Part shown: in pieces, positions 18,986 through 27,479 of the stretch
Layout: each line of letters begins with the position of its first letter
Numbering within the stretch: the first letter of the stretch is position 1
NCBI GenBank assembly: GCA_013360295.1
Contig: JABWCL010000022.1
Span: 1-64,000, forward strand
Length of the DNA stretch: 64,000 nt
DNA from: Ignavibacteriaceae bacterium
GTDB lineage: Bacteria > Bacteroidota > Ignavibacteria > Ignavibacteriales > Ignavibacteriaceae
Reading direction: 5' to 3'
The notes under the pieces: generated by a model
Databases searched by the model: none
What the model saw: only the letters and a program-made list of their open reading frames with translations
Told to the model about the DNA's origin: nothing
Position numbers and translations under genes: made by a program

Positions 18986-19455
18986 TTAAGAGTTAAAAAT
19001 TAAAAGTTAAAAGTCGGCGAAAAATTGCTGTGAAAGACCAGTCGATATTGCCTTTTTTCTGCTGTGATGGACCACAGATTACACAGATAAAATGGATGAT
19101 CACAGATAAACAAATCATTAACCGGCATATTTATCTGACTCAATTACTATTTCTTAGCGGTCTTTGCGATATCCTGGCGTCTTTGCGTTTTCGGGGACTT
19201 AAGAGACTCACGGAACGCATCTATGCCATTGACTTTATTAATCGTTCTATTATTTAACAGAATAGTTTTGTGTACCGTATCGCACCCCGACACATTTTTA
19301 AACTACCAACTACAATCCAGGATCACCATAGCAGACTCATTAAAAAATCTGTGCAAATCTGTCATCATCTGAGTAATCCGCTTTCCATCTGATTTATTAT
19401 TTGGGGAAACCATTTATTTGCCCATATTGTTATACGTTAAAAGAAAACTACAAAA
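18986..19455. repeat. Gene-poor stretch composed of dispersed repeat fragments
   Basis: No gene is supported in this 470-nt gap. It contains an A/T repeat beginning at the preceding stop codon (18983-19013), a CCACAGATTACACAGAT segment (about 19070-19110), a CTTAGCGGTCTTTGCG... GGCGTCTTTGCG segment (about 19150-19190), and an AATCTGTGCAAATCTG segment (about 19345-19386) related to copies near 28133 and 37046. The mixture looks like decayed small repeats. Confidence 0.5.
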
Positions 19456-19836
19456 ATGAAACTTACTTTAAGGATAGCGGCTGTTTATAATATTTTATGG
19501 GGCGCGTGGTGTATACTCTTCCCCAATCACTTATTCGATCTGGTCGGAATGGACCGACTTAACCACCCGATGGTTTGGCAGGGGCTGGGTATGGTTATCG
19601 GATTATATGGACTAGCCTACTGGTGGGCAAGCTATGATCCGGTTAAGTATTGGCCCATCGTCGCGGTTGGACTGCTCGGAAAGATATTCGGGCCGGCGGG
19701 ATTTGTGTTTAACTATCTGCTGGGTATCGTAAGCATTGGGTTTGGTTACACGCTAATAACGAACGACATTATCTGGTGGGTTCCCTTCGGTCATATACTA
19801 CACAGGGCATATAAAGAGACAGGCTTCAGGCTTTGA
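19456..19836 (+). CDS. Small four-helix membrane protein, function unknown
   Basis: The protein has 126 residues and about four hydrophobic segments: AAVYNILWGAWCILFP, WQGLGMVIGLYGLAYWW, YWPIVAVGLLGKIFGPAGFV and a final one near IVSIGFGYTLI. The ATG start is preceded by an A-rich stretch. I do not recognise the family with confidence; DoxX-like topology is possible. The TTG start of the next DoxX-like gene overlaps its TGA stop, so the two are translationally coupled and probably work together at the membrane. Confidence 0.75.
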   Translation: MKLTLRIAAVYNILWGAWCILFPNHLFDLVGMDRLNHPMVWQGLGMVIGLYGLAYWWASYDPVKYWPIVAVGLLGKIFGPAGFVFNYLLGIVSIGFGYTLITNDIIWWVPFGHILHRAYKETGFRL

Positions 19837-20237
19837 TCCGGATAAATATCAGAGGCAAAATTCTTTATGGGCTATTCTTCCTTTTTGCCGGAGCTTACCA
19901 TTTTATCAATCCCGGTTTTTACATTCCCCTTATACCTGATTACTTCCCACTCAAAGAACTAATCAATTATGCATCCGGCGCGGCAGAAATAATAGCCGGA
20001 TTGCTGCTCTTAACCAACAAATACTCCCGTTATGGCGGCAGGCTTGTTCTGGTAATAATGATACTGTTCATTCCTTCACACGTTTATTTCATTCAAATCG
20101 GCAGCTGTGTTGAGAGTGGCTTGTGTGTACCGGCGTGGGTTGCGTGGGTGAGGCTGGTGATTATTCATCCGTTACTGATGTGTTATGGGTGGAAATTGAG
20201 TTCGGTCAATAACAACCTCTTCTTCAATAAAAAGTAA
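19833..20237 (+). CDS. DoxX-like membrane protein
   Basis: The protein has 134 residues. It starts with TTG at 19833, overlapping the stop of the previous gene (TTGA). Its sequence ILYGLFFLFAGAYHFINPGF followed by YASGAAEIIAGLLLL is characteristic of the DoxX family of four-helix membrane proteins. DoxX members have been linked to respiratory or redox complexes and to stress resistance, but individual roles differ. It lies upstream of the arsR operator on the same strand; the 94-nt gap containing the operator separates it from the arsenic cluster. Confidence 0.8.
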   Translation: MIRINIRGKILYGLFFLFAGAYHFINPGFYIPLIPDYFPLKELINYASGAAEIIAGLLLLTNKYSRYGGRLVLVIMILFIPSHVYFIQIGSCVESGLCVPAWVAWVRLVIIHPLLMCYGWKLSSVNNNLFFNKK

Positions 20238-20301
20238 AACATTTAAATCCGCCCGGTTTACTCTCCGTGAAAAAATAATTTTGTGATTTCAATTAACCTT
20301 C

Positions 20302-20329
20302 ATATATTTCGTTAGCTGACGAAATATAT
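20302..20329. promoter_or_regulatory. ArsR operator (perfect 11-bp inverted repeat)
   Basis: ATATATTTCGT at 20302-20312 and ACGAAATATAT at 20319-20329 are perfect inverted repeats around a 6-bp centre (TAGCTG). The site ends 2 bp before the arsR ATG. An ArsR/SmtB repressor usually binds such a palindrome over its own promoter. The TTCG-N8-CGAA core occurs again before the permease gene at 20694-20709. Autoregulation is inferred from position. Confidence 0.8.
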
Positions 20330-20331
20330 TT

Positions 20332-20676
20332 ATGACAGAAAACACCCAAATATTTAAAGCGCTTTCTGATAACAGTAGGCTAAGGATACTTAAAGCTCTG
20401 CAATCGCGCCATCTGTGCGTGTGTGAAATTAGGGAGTTGCTTAAGCTGGCAAATTCCACAGTTTCTCAGCATCTTAAGATATTAAAAGATGCAGGCTTTA
20501 TAGTTGAAGAAAAAGATGGGAAATGGGTTAATTATATGATAAATCCCCGCCCTGATGATAAAAGAATAAGCTCCATATTATCTTCCCTGGATTTCTGGAT
20601 CAATGATGAATTAATGATCGTAAAGGATAAAAATATCATCATAAAATTAGATCGTAATATAATCTGTGCTTCATAA
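20332..20676 (+). CDS. arsR: ArsR/SmtB-family transcriptional repressor
   Basis: The protein has 114 residues with a winged helix-turn-helix: IFKALSDNSRLRILKALQSR, then the metal-site helix RHLCVCEIRELL and recognition helix NSTVSQHLKILKDAG. Cys29 and Cys31 form the CVC pair used by ArsR proteins to bind As(III), with a third ligand possibly elsewhere (for instance the C-terminal Cys). Arsenite binding releases DNA. It starts the arsenic cluster and has a perfect operator palindrome immediately before it. It most likely represses the downstream genes as well as itself. Confidence 0.93.
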   Translation: MTENTQIFKALSDNSRLRILKALQSRHLCVCEIRELLKLANSTVSQHLKILKDAGFIVEEKDGKWVNYMINPRPDDKRISSILSSLDFWINDELMIVKDKNIIIKLDRNIICAS

Positions 20677-20693
20677 GTATTTTATAAAGATAT

Positions 20694-20709
20694 TTCGATA
20701 ATATACGAA
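20694..20709. promoter_or_regulatory. Second, partial ArsR-type operator
   Basis: TTCG (20694-20697), eight bases, and CGAA (20706-20709) reproduce the core spacing of the upstream operator. The flanks are only partly palindromic. It lies between the arsR stop and the start of the permease gene (20722), so it could add a second control point. The match is short, so chance is possible. Confidence 0.5.
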
Positions 20710-20721
20710 CCGAAAGATTAA

Positions 20722-22023
20722 ATGGACTGGAAAGAACAATATAAATCATTTTTATGGATACTTGGATTTTTCCTCTTTGCCTACTTTATGCCCATCGAAG
20801 AACCATTTTTTAAGTCGGCAATTTATTCGGCTTTTAATTTGGCCAAGTGGTACGCGCAAGAGCACGTTCTGTTGTGCCTGATTCCTGCATTTTTTATCGC
20901 CGGCGTGATATCTGTCTTTGTTAGCCAGGCTTCGGTTGTTAAATATTTTGGAGCAAAAGCGAAAAAGTGGTTTGCTTATCTAATAGCTTCAATTTCCGGG
21001 ACCATTCTTGCCGTATGCTCTTGCACCGTCCTGCCTCTTTTCTCAAGCATATATAAAAGAGGCGCCGGTCTTGGCCCGGCCGTGGCATTTTTATATTCAG
21101 GCCCCGCAATAAACATTCTGGCAATAATATTAACAGCAAGGGTGCTGGGTTTTGAACTGGGTATCGCTCGTATTGTCGGAGCAGTGCTGTTCAGCATTGT
21201 TATCGGCCTGATAATGGCGTTCATTTACAGAAAAGAAGAAGCAGTCAAGGCAGACCTGCAGCCGGTGACTCCTTTAATGCAGGAAGACCGGCCATTATGG
21301 CAAACTTTATTTCACTTTTTTGTGCTTGTGGCAATACTTGTATTTGCCAACTGGGGGAAGCCCAGCGCACAAGACGGTTTCTGGTATTTTGTGTTCGCGA
21401 ATAAGTGGTTCATCACCGCTCTCTTTGGCATTGGTTTCGCTGTTTCATTGATGTTTGTCATTAAAGTCAAAAAGCTCTATGTTCTTCTTGGTACAACCGC
21501 GGTTGTAATTGCGTCGGTTCTCTTTTACAGTCAGCCTATGATACCATTTGTTGTTGCGGTTGTTGCGACAACCCTCATACTCACATTCTCCGAAGATGAA
21601 CCAAATCAATGGCTTGGTGAGACCTGGGGATTCGCCCGGCAGATTATTCCTCTGCTTGGCGCGGGGGTACTTCTCGCGGGCTTTATGTTGGGGTCCCACG
21701 AGAATCCGCGGGGCATAATTCCCAACGGATGGATCGTAGCACTTGTCGGCGGTAATTCACCGTTTTCTAATTTCTTTGCCTCTTTTGTTGGTGCGTTTAT
21801 GTACTTCGCGACTCTCACCGAGATACCGATTCTCCAGGGACTTATAAACAGCGGAATGGGTAAAGGCCCGGCTCTTGCTATGCTGCTTGCCGGCCCGGCG
21901 CTGTCCCTTCCAAATATGCTGGTAATAAAAAGTATTATGGGGACACAAAAGACGGTTGTCTATGTTTCGCTGGTGATAATTATGGCAACAATAACCGGAT
22001 TAATATACGGTTCACTGTTTTGA
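20722..22023 (+). CDS. arsP: ArsP-like permease (COG0701 family)
   Basis: The protein has 433 residues with about eight to ten membrane segments. The hallmark is the SCTVLPLFSSIYKRGAGLGP segment, in which Cys99 and Cys101 (CSC) lie, followed by GPAINILAIILTARVLG. A second half repeats the architecture (LTEIPILQGLINSGMGKGPA). Members of this permease family called ArsP export trivalent organoarsenicals. Position behind arsR and in a cluster with arsM makes that role plausible. Other members of the family have unknown substrates, so the symbol is tentative. Confidence 0.8.
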   Translation: MDWKEQYKSFLWILGFFLFAYFMPIEEPFFKSAIYSAFNLAKWYAQEHVLLCLIPAFFIAGVISVFVSQASVVKYFGAKAKKWFAYLIASISGTILAVCSCTVLPLFSSIYKRGAGLGPAVAFLYSGPAINILAIILTARVLGFELGIARIVGAVLFSIVIGLIMAFIYRKEEAVKADLQPVTPLMQEDRPLWQTLFHFFVLVAILVFANWGKPSAQDGFWYFVFANKWFITALFGIGFAVSLMFVIKVKKLYVLLGTTAVVIASVLFYSQPMIPFVVAVVATTLILTFSEDEPNQWLGETWGFARQIIPLLGAGVLLAGFMLGSHENPRGIIPNGWIVALVGGNSPFSNFFASFVGAFMYFATLTEIPILQGLINSGMGKGPALAMLLAGPALSLPNMLVIKSIMGTQKTVVYVSLVIIMATITGLIYGSLF

Positions 22024-22051
22024 TTTTACAACAAATATAAAGGATATACGG

Positions 22052-22306
22052 ATGTTAGACATTAAAGTTTTAGGGCCCGGCTGCGCTAATTGCGTGAAGC
22101 TTGAAACGCTGGTAAAAGAAGTTGTTACAGAAAATGGAGTTGAGGCTGATATTGAAAAAATAACCGACCGGGAGCGGTTTCTCGATTACGGAATAATGCT
22201 GACGCCGGGCTTGGTTGTAAACGGTAAAGTTCTTGCAAGCGGAAAAATTCCGACAAAGTCAACTTTGGTTCATTGGCTGATGAACGAACTTAACAAAGGA
22301 AATTAA
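22052..22306 (+). CDS. Small thioredoxin-fold protein (redox-active disulfide protein 2 type)
   Basis: The protein has 84 residues. It starts MLDIKVLGPGCANCVKLE, with the CxxC pair at Cys11 and Cys14, and has the cis-proline loop LTPGLVVNGKVL. This minimal thioredoxin fold is typical of the TRX2/disulfide protein 2 family often found beside permeases of the ArsP type. It is 28 nt behind the permease gene. It has a paralog at 25934-26182 with the same spacing of motifs. A role as an arsenic-handling or reducing carrier is inferred. Confidence 0.85.
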   Translation: MLDIKVLGPGCANCVKLETLVKEVVTENGVEADIEKITDRERFLDYGIMLTPGLVVNGKVLASGKIPTKSTLVHWLMNELNKGN

Positions 22307-22332
22307 AACTTCTTATTAAAGGAAACCGCCTT

Positions 22333-22881
22333 ATGGACAACACAAAAGAATGGCATTGGTTCAAGGGAGGAATCTTAGTTTCTCTTTTATCTGTTGCCAC
22401 ATACTTCATCTTTGCAGCTTTAGCAGACAGGAATTACCCTTTCGGCATAACAGCCGGCTTCGGTTTTATATCGGCAAAATTAGGCGTCTTATTTCAAGGG
22501 CTTGAAGCAAATCCTGTGATTAAAAGATTTGGAGAAAAACCGGACGCATTTATTGAGTTTTTTACCCTAATCGGACTTATTGCCGGGGGTTATACAGCCG
22601 CAAAAGCCACTAATACGTTTTCTAAGGAAAACATTCCTGCGGTATGGGAAAAATATTACGGAAAGAATCTTGTTAAAAGATACATTGTCGTTTTAGTAGG
22701 AAGCGTGTTTTTAGGTTTCGGCTCCGCACTCTCAGGCGGATGCACAACGGGAAATATCCTTCAGGGTTGGGCGCATCTCTCCTTGGGAAGTATTGTTGCC
22801 GGAGTTTCTTTCTTTGCATCCGGAATTATAACCGCTAAAATCATATACTTAAAACTCGGAGCAGCAAATGATAATAATTAA
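22333..22881 (+). CDS. YeeE/YedE-type sulfur transport protein, first half
   Basis: The protein has 182 residues with about four membrane segments. It carries the conserved signature SGGCTTGNILQGWAHLSLGS with a cysteine in the GGC turn. The family (Sulf_transp / TsuA-like) includes thiosulfate importers that are usually about 350 residues with two such halves. Here the halves are separate genes: this one and 22868-23410, overlapping by 14 bp. Presence in an arsenic cluster is unusual and suggests transport of a sulfur or thio compound related to arsenic handling. Confidence 0.82.
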   Translation: MDNTKEWHWFKGGILVSLLSVATYFIFAALADRNYPFGITAGFGFISAKLGVLFQGLEANPVIKRFGEKPDAFIEFFTLIGLIAGGYTAAKATNTFSKENIPAVWEKYYGKNLVKRYIVVLVGSVFLGFGSALSGGCTTGNILQGWAHLSLGSIVAGVSFFASGIITAKIIYLKLGAANDNN

Positions 22882-23410
22882 TATTCTTTTTGGTCTGAGT
22901 GTAGGGTTTATATTTGGATACATACTTACAAGAACGGGAGTTACAAAATATCCCCGTGTTATGGGAATGCTTCTGCTCAAAGATTTTAAAATCCTGAAAT
23001 TTATGCTTACCGCGGTTACATCATCAATGATATTATTTTATCTATTGGGTGACCTGGGGGTATTAAAAATAACGCTTAAAAATCTTGACTGGGGCAAGTT
23101 TGCAGGAGGGCTGGTTTTCGGTACTGGAATGGGCCTTCTTGGTTATTGCCCCGGAACCATGGCGGCCAGGGTTGGCGAAGGGAAAAAAGAAGCGATTCTT
23201 GCAATGTTCGGTATGTCTTTAGGAATCTTAATCTACGCATTTATGTTCCCGTTGATTAAACCAATTTTGCTTGCGGGAGAGGTGAATGGCGATATCTCGA
23301 TATTGCTTGGGATAAACCGGTGGTTGATCATTATTCCCGCGGCTGCTCTCTTTTCGCTCATAATCTATTTCGTAAATAAAAATTTTAGCGATAATTCAAA
23401 AATATTTTAG
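22868..23410 (+). CDS. YeeE/YedE-type sulfur transport protein, second half
   Basis: The protein has 180 residues with about five membrane segments. The family motif is [20 protein letters not shown], with the conserved cysteine in GYCPGT. The start overlaps the previous half-transporter by 14 bp, so the two are translationally coupled and should form one channel-like unit. Such two-gene arrangements are known in Bacteroidota. It lies 4 nt before acr3. The substrate may be thiosulfate or another sulfur species, but this is not visible in the sequence. Confidence 0.82.
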   Translation: MIIINILFGLSVGFIFGYILTRTGVTKYPRVMGMLLLKDFKILKFMLTAVTSSMILFYLLGDLGVLKITLKNLDWGKFAGGLVFGTGMGLLGYCPGTMAARVGEGKKEAILAMFGMSLGILIYAFMFPLIKPILLAGEVNGDISILLGINRWLIIIPAAALFSLIIYFVNKNFSDNSKIF

Positions 23411-23414
23411 TCTA

Positions 23415-24467
23415 TTGAGTTTTATGAGCACACTTACGAAAAAATTATCTTTCTTAGACCGCTACCTTACACTCTGGATCTTCCTTGCGATGTTTATCGG
23501 AGTGTTTTGGGGATATTTTTTCCCCGGTATAGTGGATTTCTGGAACCGGTTTCAGAGCGGGACAACCAATATCCCCATCGCGGTGGGATTAATACTGATG
23601 ATGTATCCCCCTCTTGCCAAAGTTAAGTATGAGGAGTTGGGGGATGTTTTCAGAAATGTTAAAGTACTAATACTTTCACTGGTTCAAAACTGGGTTATAG
23701 GCCCGGCGCTGATGTTTGTTCTGGCCATTGTTTTTCTTCCCGATTACCCGGAGTATATGGCAGGACTCATAATGATCGGCCTTGCGCGCTGCATCGCGAT
23801 GGTTATAGTGTGGAATGAATTTGCCAAAGGCGATACAGAATATGCCGCCGGACTGGTTGCATTCAACTCTATATTTCAGGTTTTTTTCTTTTCGATTTAC
23901 GCTTATGTGTTTTTGACTGTATTACCCGGCTGGCTGGGCTTGCAGTCTTTTCAGGTTGATATTACAATCGGCCAGATAGCGGAAAGCGTATTTATTTATC
24001 TGGGTATTCCTTTTATAGCGGGAATGTTGACAAGATTTTCGCTGCTCCGCATTAAGAGCAAAGATTGGTATGAAAAAAAGTTTTTACCGGTAATATCGCC
24101 TCTGACACTTATTGCGCTTTTATTTACTATTCTGGTAATGTTCTCACTGAAAGGGGAGTATATCGTTAAGATCCCGCTTGATGTTGTAAGAATAGCGATA
24201 CCACTGGTTATTTACTTCGTAATAATGTTCCTCGTTTCATTTTTCCTTGGGAAGAAGTTTGGAGCGGACTATTCCAAAACCGCAACGCTTTCTTTTACCG
24301 CAGCAAGTAATAACTTTGAACTTGCCATCGCGGTTGCGATAGCCGTGTTCGGAATAAACAGTGGCGAGGCTTTCGCAGCAGTTATCGGTCCGTTGGTCGA
24401 GGTGCCTGTGCTGATAATGCTTGTTAATGTGGCGCTTAAGTTTAAGGAAAAATATTTTAATCAATAA
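23415..24467 (+). CDS. acr3: ACR3-family arsenite efflux transporter
   Basis: The protein has 350 residues with about ten membrane helices. The hallmark is [19 protein letters not shown] with Cys126, the residue needed for arsenite transport in ACR3 proteins. Later segments ([19 protein letters not shown] and [18 protein letters not shown]) are also typical. ACR3 exports As(III) using the proton motive force. It is in a tight run with the two YeeE halves upstream and arsM 12 nt downstream. The call is firm; it might also be labelled arsB in databases. Confidence 0.95.
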   Translation: MSFMSTLTKKLSFLDRYLTLWIFLAMFIGVFWGYFFPGIVDFWNRFQSGTTNIPIAVGLILMMYPPLAKVKYEELGDVFRNVKVLILSLVQNWVIGPALMFVLAIVFLPDYPEYMAGLIMIGLARCIAMVIVWNEFAKGDTEYAAGLVAFNSIFQVFFFSIYAYVFLTVLPGWLGLQSFQVDITIGQIAESVFIYLGIPFIAGMLTRFSLLRIKSKDWYEKKFLPVISPLTLIALLFTILVMFSLKGEYIVKIPLDVVRIAIPLVIYFVIMFLVSFFLGKKFGADYSKTATLSFTAASNNFELAIAVAIAVFGINSGEAFAAVIGPLVEVPVLIMLVNVALKFKEKYFNQ

Positions 24468-24479
24468 AGGAGTATTACG

Positions 24480-25274
24480 ATGAAAGAAAATGTGAAGGAT
24501 GTGGTTAAGGAAAAATATGCTGAAATAGCAGAGCAGAATGCAGGTTCCTGCTGCGCTCCCGGATGCTGCGGACCGCAGATACTGGAAATAAGTATGATAG
24601 GTGATGATTATGATAAGATTGAGGGCCATATTGATGAGGCTGATCTCGGCCTGGGATGCGGAATTCCAACCGAATACGCGGACATAAAGTCCGGTGATAC
24701 AGTACTCGACCTCGGGAGCGGTGCCGGTAATGATGCTTTTATCGCAAGCAAATTAGCTGGGCCGTCCGGTTATGTTATTGGTGTGGATATGACCTCGCAG
24801 ATGATTGACCGCGCGAATATAAACAAGGAGAAATTTAAATTTACAAACGTTGAGTTCCGACTCGGTGAGATTGAGGCCCTGCCGGTTCAAGATGACTCTG
24901 TGAATGTCATTCTTAGTAATTGCGTTCTAAATCTTGTCCCCGATAAAATAAAAGCCTTTTCCGAAATCTACAGAGTGCTTAAACCGGGCGGGCATTTCTG
25001 CATTTCCGATGTTGTTATTGTCGGTGAACTGCCAGAAGGTTTTAAGAAGTCAGCCGAACTTTACGCCGGATGTATCTCAGGCGCGATAACCAGGGATGAG
25101 TACATCGGAATCATTAAACAGGTCGGCTTTGCGGAAGTTCAGATCCCTAAAGAGAAAAGAATAGTCATTCCCGAAGAATTGTATGAGAGGTATCTCTCGG
25201 GGGATGAAAAGGAAAAACTTCTTAACAGCGGTTTTGGAATATTCAGCGTTACAGTTAAGGCCCTGAAGAAATAA
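24480..25274 (+). CDS. arsM: Arsenite S-adenosylmethionine methyltransferase ArsM
   Basis: The protein has 264 residues. The N-terminus has a cysteine-rich tag GSCCAPGCCGPQ. The methyltransferase core follows with VLDLGSGAGNDAFIASKLAG (SAM binding) and VIGVDMTSQMIDRA. The three arsenic-binding cysteines are visible as Cys60 (LGLGCGIP), Cys148 (SNCVLNLV) and Cys198 (YAGCISGA). The last two are 50 residues apart, as in well-studied ArsM. ArsM converts As(III) to methylated forms, using thiols such as thioredoxin. It follows acr3 by 12 nt and is the best-supported arsenic-specific enzyme here. Confidence 0.95.
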   Translation: MKENVKDVVKEKYAEIAEQNAGSCCAPGCCGPQILEISMIGDDYDKIEGHIDEADLGLGCGIPTEYADIKSGDTVLDLGSGAGNDAFIASKLAGPSGYVIGVDMTSQMIDRANINKEKFKFTNVEFRLGEIEALPVQDDSVNVILSNCVLNLVPDKIKAFSEIYRVLKPGGHFCISDVVIVGELPEGFKKSAELYAGCISGAITRDEYIGIIKQVGFAEVQIPKEKRIVIPEELYERYLSGDEKEKLLNSGFGIFSVTVKALKK

Positions 25275-25355
25275 TTAACAATAAAGATTAATAAAGTAAA
25301 CCTGCAATTCAATCACATAAATTTTTCGGCATAAATGTTATGAAGGAAAAGTAAA

Positions 25356-25913
25356 ATGAACTGGCTGACAAATTTGGAATCCGCGAAGGAAGAAGCTTCA
25401 GTCTCGCAGAAACCGGTGCTTCTTCAGTTTGAAATGCCCGGATGCGGCGGTTGTAAAAAGCTTTACGAAGAGACATATACGGATGAAAAAACGGCTGCTG
25501 AAATGTCTGATAACTTCGTGTTGCTTAAAGTTGATCTCATTAAAGACAGAGAGATAAGGCGACAGTTCTCGGCATACTGGACACCGTCAATATATTTTCT
25601 GGATCATACGGGCAAATCATATTTTTACTTTAATGGCTACCTGCCGCCCGGGGAGTTCAGGATAATCCTCCGCCTGGGTTATGCTGAGACAATGATACCT
25701 AAGGGAAAATATGATGATGCATATCGCTTTTTAAGTTCAGATCTGGAAGATTTTAGCGAATTAAACCCGCTGCTTCCAAAACTTCTTGCATCGCGCGGAA
25801 TTACCGACTATATAAGAACAAAAGATAAATCGACTTTTATGAGGGTAATGAAGGATATTCAGATTAAATATCCATCCTCTCTTGAAGCAAAAATGTATTT
25901 TTGGAACGAGTAA
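25356..25913 (+). CDS. Thioredoxin-fold protein
   Basis: The protein has 185 residues and no signal peptide. The N-terminal thioredoxin-like domain shows LLQFEMPGCGGCKKLYEETY, with Cys30 and Cys33, and the cis-proline position in YWTPSIYFLDHTGKSY. The C-terminal third is helical (from about residue 115). It resembles cytosolic thioredoxin-like proteins that reduce or relay disulfides. In this cluster it may reduce ArsC or supply ArsM. It is 81 nt behind arsM and 20 nt before the next thioredoxin. Confidence 0.82.
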   Translation: MNWLTNLESAKEEASVSQKPVLLQFEMPGCGGCKKLYEETYTDEKTAAEMSDNFVLLKVDLIKDREIRRQFSAYWTPSIYFLDHTGKSYFYFNGYLPPGEFRIILRLGYAETMIPKGKYDDAYRFLSSDLEDFSELNPLLPKLLASRGITDYIRTKDKSTFMRVMKDIQIKYPSSLEAKMYFWNE

Positions 25914-25933
25914 AGAAACAACAGGTAAATTAA

Positions 25934-26182
25934 ATGATATCAATAAAAATACTTGGCACCGGATGTAAAAGGTGTAATACACTTGAGCTGAAGGTGAAAG
26001 AGCTTGTCTTAAAAAATAACATTGATGCATCAGTGGAAAAAGTGACTGAAATTGATAAGATGATCGAGTATGGAATAATCGCTACTCCCGGGCTGGTTAT
26101 AAATGAAAAGGTTGTGAGCAGCGGCATAATTCCCAAAGAAGACAAAATTTTAGAATGGCTAAAGAAGAATCAAGATGAATAA
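25934..26182 (+). CDS. Small thioredoxin-fold protein, paralog of 22052-22306
   Basis: The protein has 82 residues. It starts MISIKILGTGCKRCNTLEL with the CxxC pair at Cys11 and Cys14, at the same positions as in the paralog at 22052-22306. The TPGLVINEKVVSSGIIP segment also aligns with that paralog. The two copies differ across much of the remainder, so they are not recent duplicates. The stop overlaps the next gene by 8 bp, which supports cotranslation. It is probably a thiol carrier for arsenic chemistry. Confidence 0.85.
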   Translation: MISIKILGTGCKRCNTLELKVKELVLKNNIDASVEKVTEIDKMIEYGIIATPGLVINEKVVSSGIIPKEDKILEWLKKNQDE

Positions 26183-26543
26183 CAGAATTAAAATCATAAT
26201 AATTGTTTTTTGTTTAGTTTCGGCAATTGTCCCGGGGCAATCGAAACCAAAAGTTACCTTTGTTGAACTTGGCTCTGTGAACTGTATTCCCTGTCGTCAG
26301 ATGCAGCCGGTAATGAAGGCTATTGAAAATAAATATGGCGAACAGGTGAAAGTTGTTTTTTATGATGTCTGGAAGCAGGATCAGAAAAAATATGCAACTC
26401 AGTATGGCATAAAACTAATCCCGACCCAGGTGTTTCTTGATGAAGACGGAAAAGAATTTCATCGCCACGAAGGATTTTATCCGGAGTCAGAGATTGATAA
26501 AATTCTCTCGTCAAAAGGGCTTAAACCTCAAAAGCAGAAATAG
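26175..26543 (+). CDS. Exported thioredoxin-like protein
   Basis: The protein has 122 residues. An N-terminal hydrophobic signal (IKIIIIVFCLVSAIVPGQ) indicates export to the periplasm or anchoring. The thioredoxin motif VNCIPCRQMQPVM has Cys37 and Cys40, and the cis-Pro loop is KLIPTQVFLDEDG. It overlaps the preceding small thioredoxin by 8 bp. The CcdA-like gene follows after 103 nt. A plausible route is electrons from CcdA to this periplasmic thioredoxin; that link is inferred from the gene order. Confidence 0.85.
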   Translation: MNNRIKIIIIVFCLVSAIVPGQSKPKVTFVELGSVNCIPCRQMQPVMKAIENKYGEQVKVVFYDVWKQDQKKYATQYGIKLIPTQVFLDEDGKEFHRHEGFYPESEIDKILSSKGLKPQKQK

Positions 26544-26646
26544 GTTCCCGGATAGTGTTTATCTGTGACCGGCCGTATAGTTTATTTGCCTTGCCAGCCT
26601 CTCGGCCTTACATTATCTGTTTTTGTATAAATATTCCGTTTGATTA

Positions 26647-27348
26647 ATGATAGATTATATTTTTAATTCACTGTATGGGGCGATGAATGGGTCGGTGTTT
26701 GTTGTCCTTGGTGCATCACTGACGTGGGGAGTACTTTCAATAATCCTTTCCCCGTGCCATCTCTCAAGTATACCCCTGGTAGTCGGATATATTATTAGTC
26801 AGGGTAAGTTACCGGTCAGAAATACATACAAAATCGCGCTGGTATTTTCAATTGGTCTTTTGATAACAATTGCGCTTATTGGTATAATAACAGCATCTCT
26901 CGGCAGATTGATGGGTGATATAGGGGTCATAGGTAATTATTTGGTTGCCTCAATATTTTTAATAGTTGGGTTATATCTTTTAGATATTATTAAGCTTGAG
27001 TGGAACAACACAAGATTTTTAAGAACAAAACGAACCGGTTTAAGTGGAGCCTTTATTCTGGGTTTACTCTTTGGCCTGGCCCTGGGGCCCTGCACGTTTG
27101 CATATATGGCGCCTGTGCTTGGCGTGGTTTTTCAAACTGCGCAGAGCAATTATTTTACGGCAATATTGTACCTATTGGCTTTTGCGGTTGGGCATTGTTC
27201 GGTGATTGTTGCGGCTGGCAGCTTTACGGGAAAAATTCGGCAGTACCTTGACTGGAGCGAGGGCTCTAAGGTAATCATCCTGATTAAAAAAATATGCGGC
27301 ATCCTTGTTATCGGCGGCGGAATTTATTTGGTCTATACAACATTATAA
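26647..27348 (+). CDS. ccdA: CcdA-like thiol-disulfide interchange membrane protein
   Basis: The protein has 233 residues and about six membrane segments. It has the two Pro-Cys positions typical of CcdA/DsbD: LSPCHLSSIP near residue 38 and LALGPCTFAYMAP near residue 138. These cysteines shuttle electrons from cytosolic thioredoxin across the membrane. It lies after a periplasmic thioredoxin-like gene (26175-26543) and before arsC, so it may be part of the reducing supply for the arsenic cluster. CcdA also serves cytochrome c maturation, but no ccm genes are here. Confidence 0.88.
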   Translation: MIDYIFNSLYGAMNGSVFVVLGASLTWGVLSIILSPCHLSSIPLVVGYIISQGKLPVRNTYKIALVFSIGLLITIALIGIITASLGRLMGDIGVIGNYLVASIFLIVGLYLLDIIKLEWNNTRFLRTKRTGLSGAFILGLLFGLALGPCTFAYMAPVLGVVFQTAQSNYFTAILYLLAFAVGHCSVIVAAGSFTGKIRQYLDWSEGSKVIILIKKICGILVIGGGIYLVYTTL

Positions 27349-27479
27349 TTGCAGGTAATTCGCTTAATGATAATAAAAGATGAAAATATAATTTTAAAAT
27401 GAATACTCGACGACATAATTGTAAATAACTTTTCGTATCATAATTCAATTTTCCGAAACCGATATAAGAGTAATATTTT

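Noticed and set aside
19030-19257. 75-residue plus-strand frame in the repeat-rich gap
   Set aside because: It covers dispersed repeat fragments, with no ribosome site or plausible fold.
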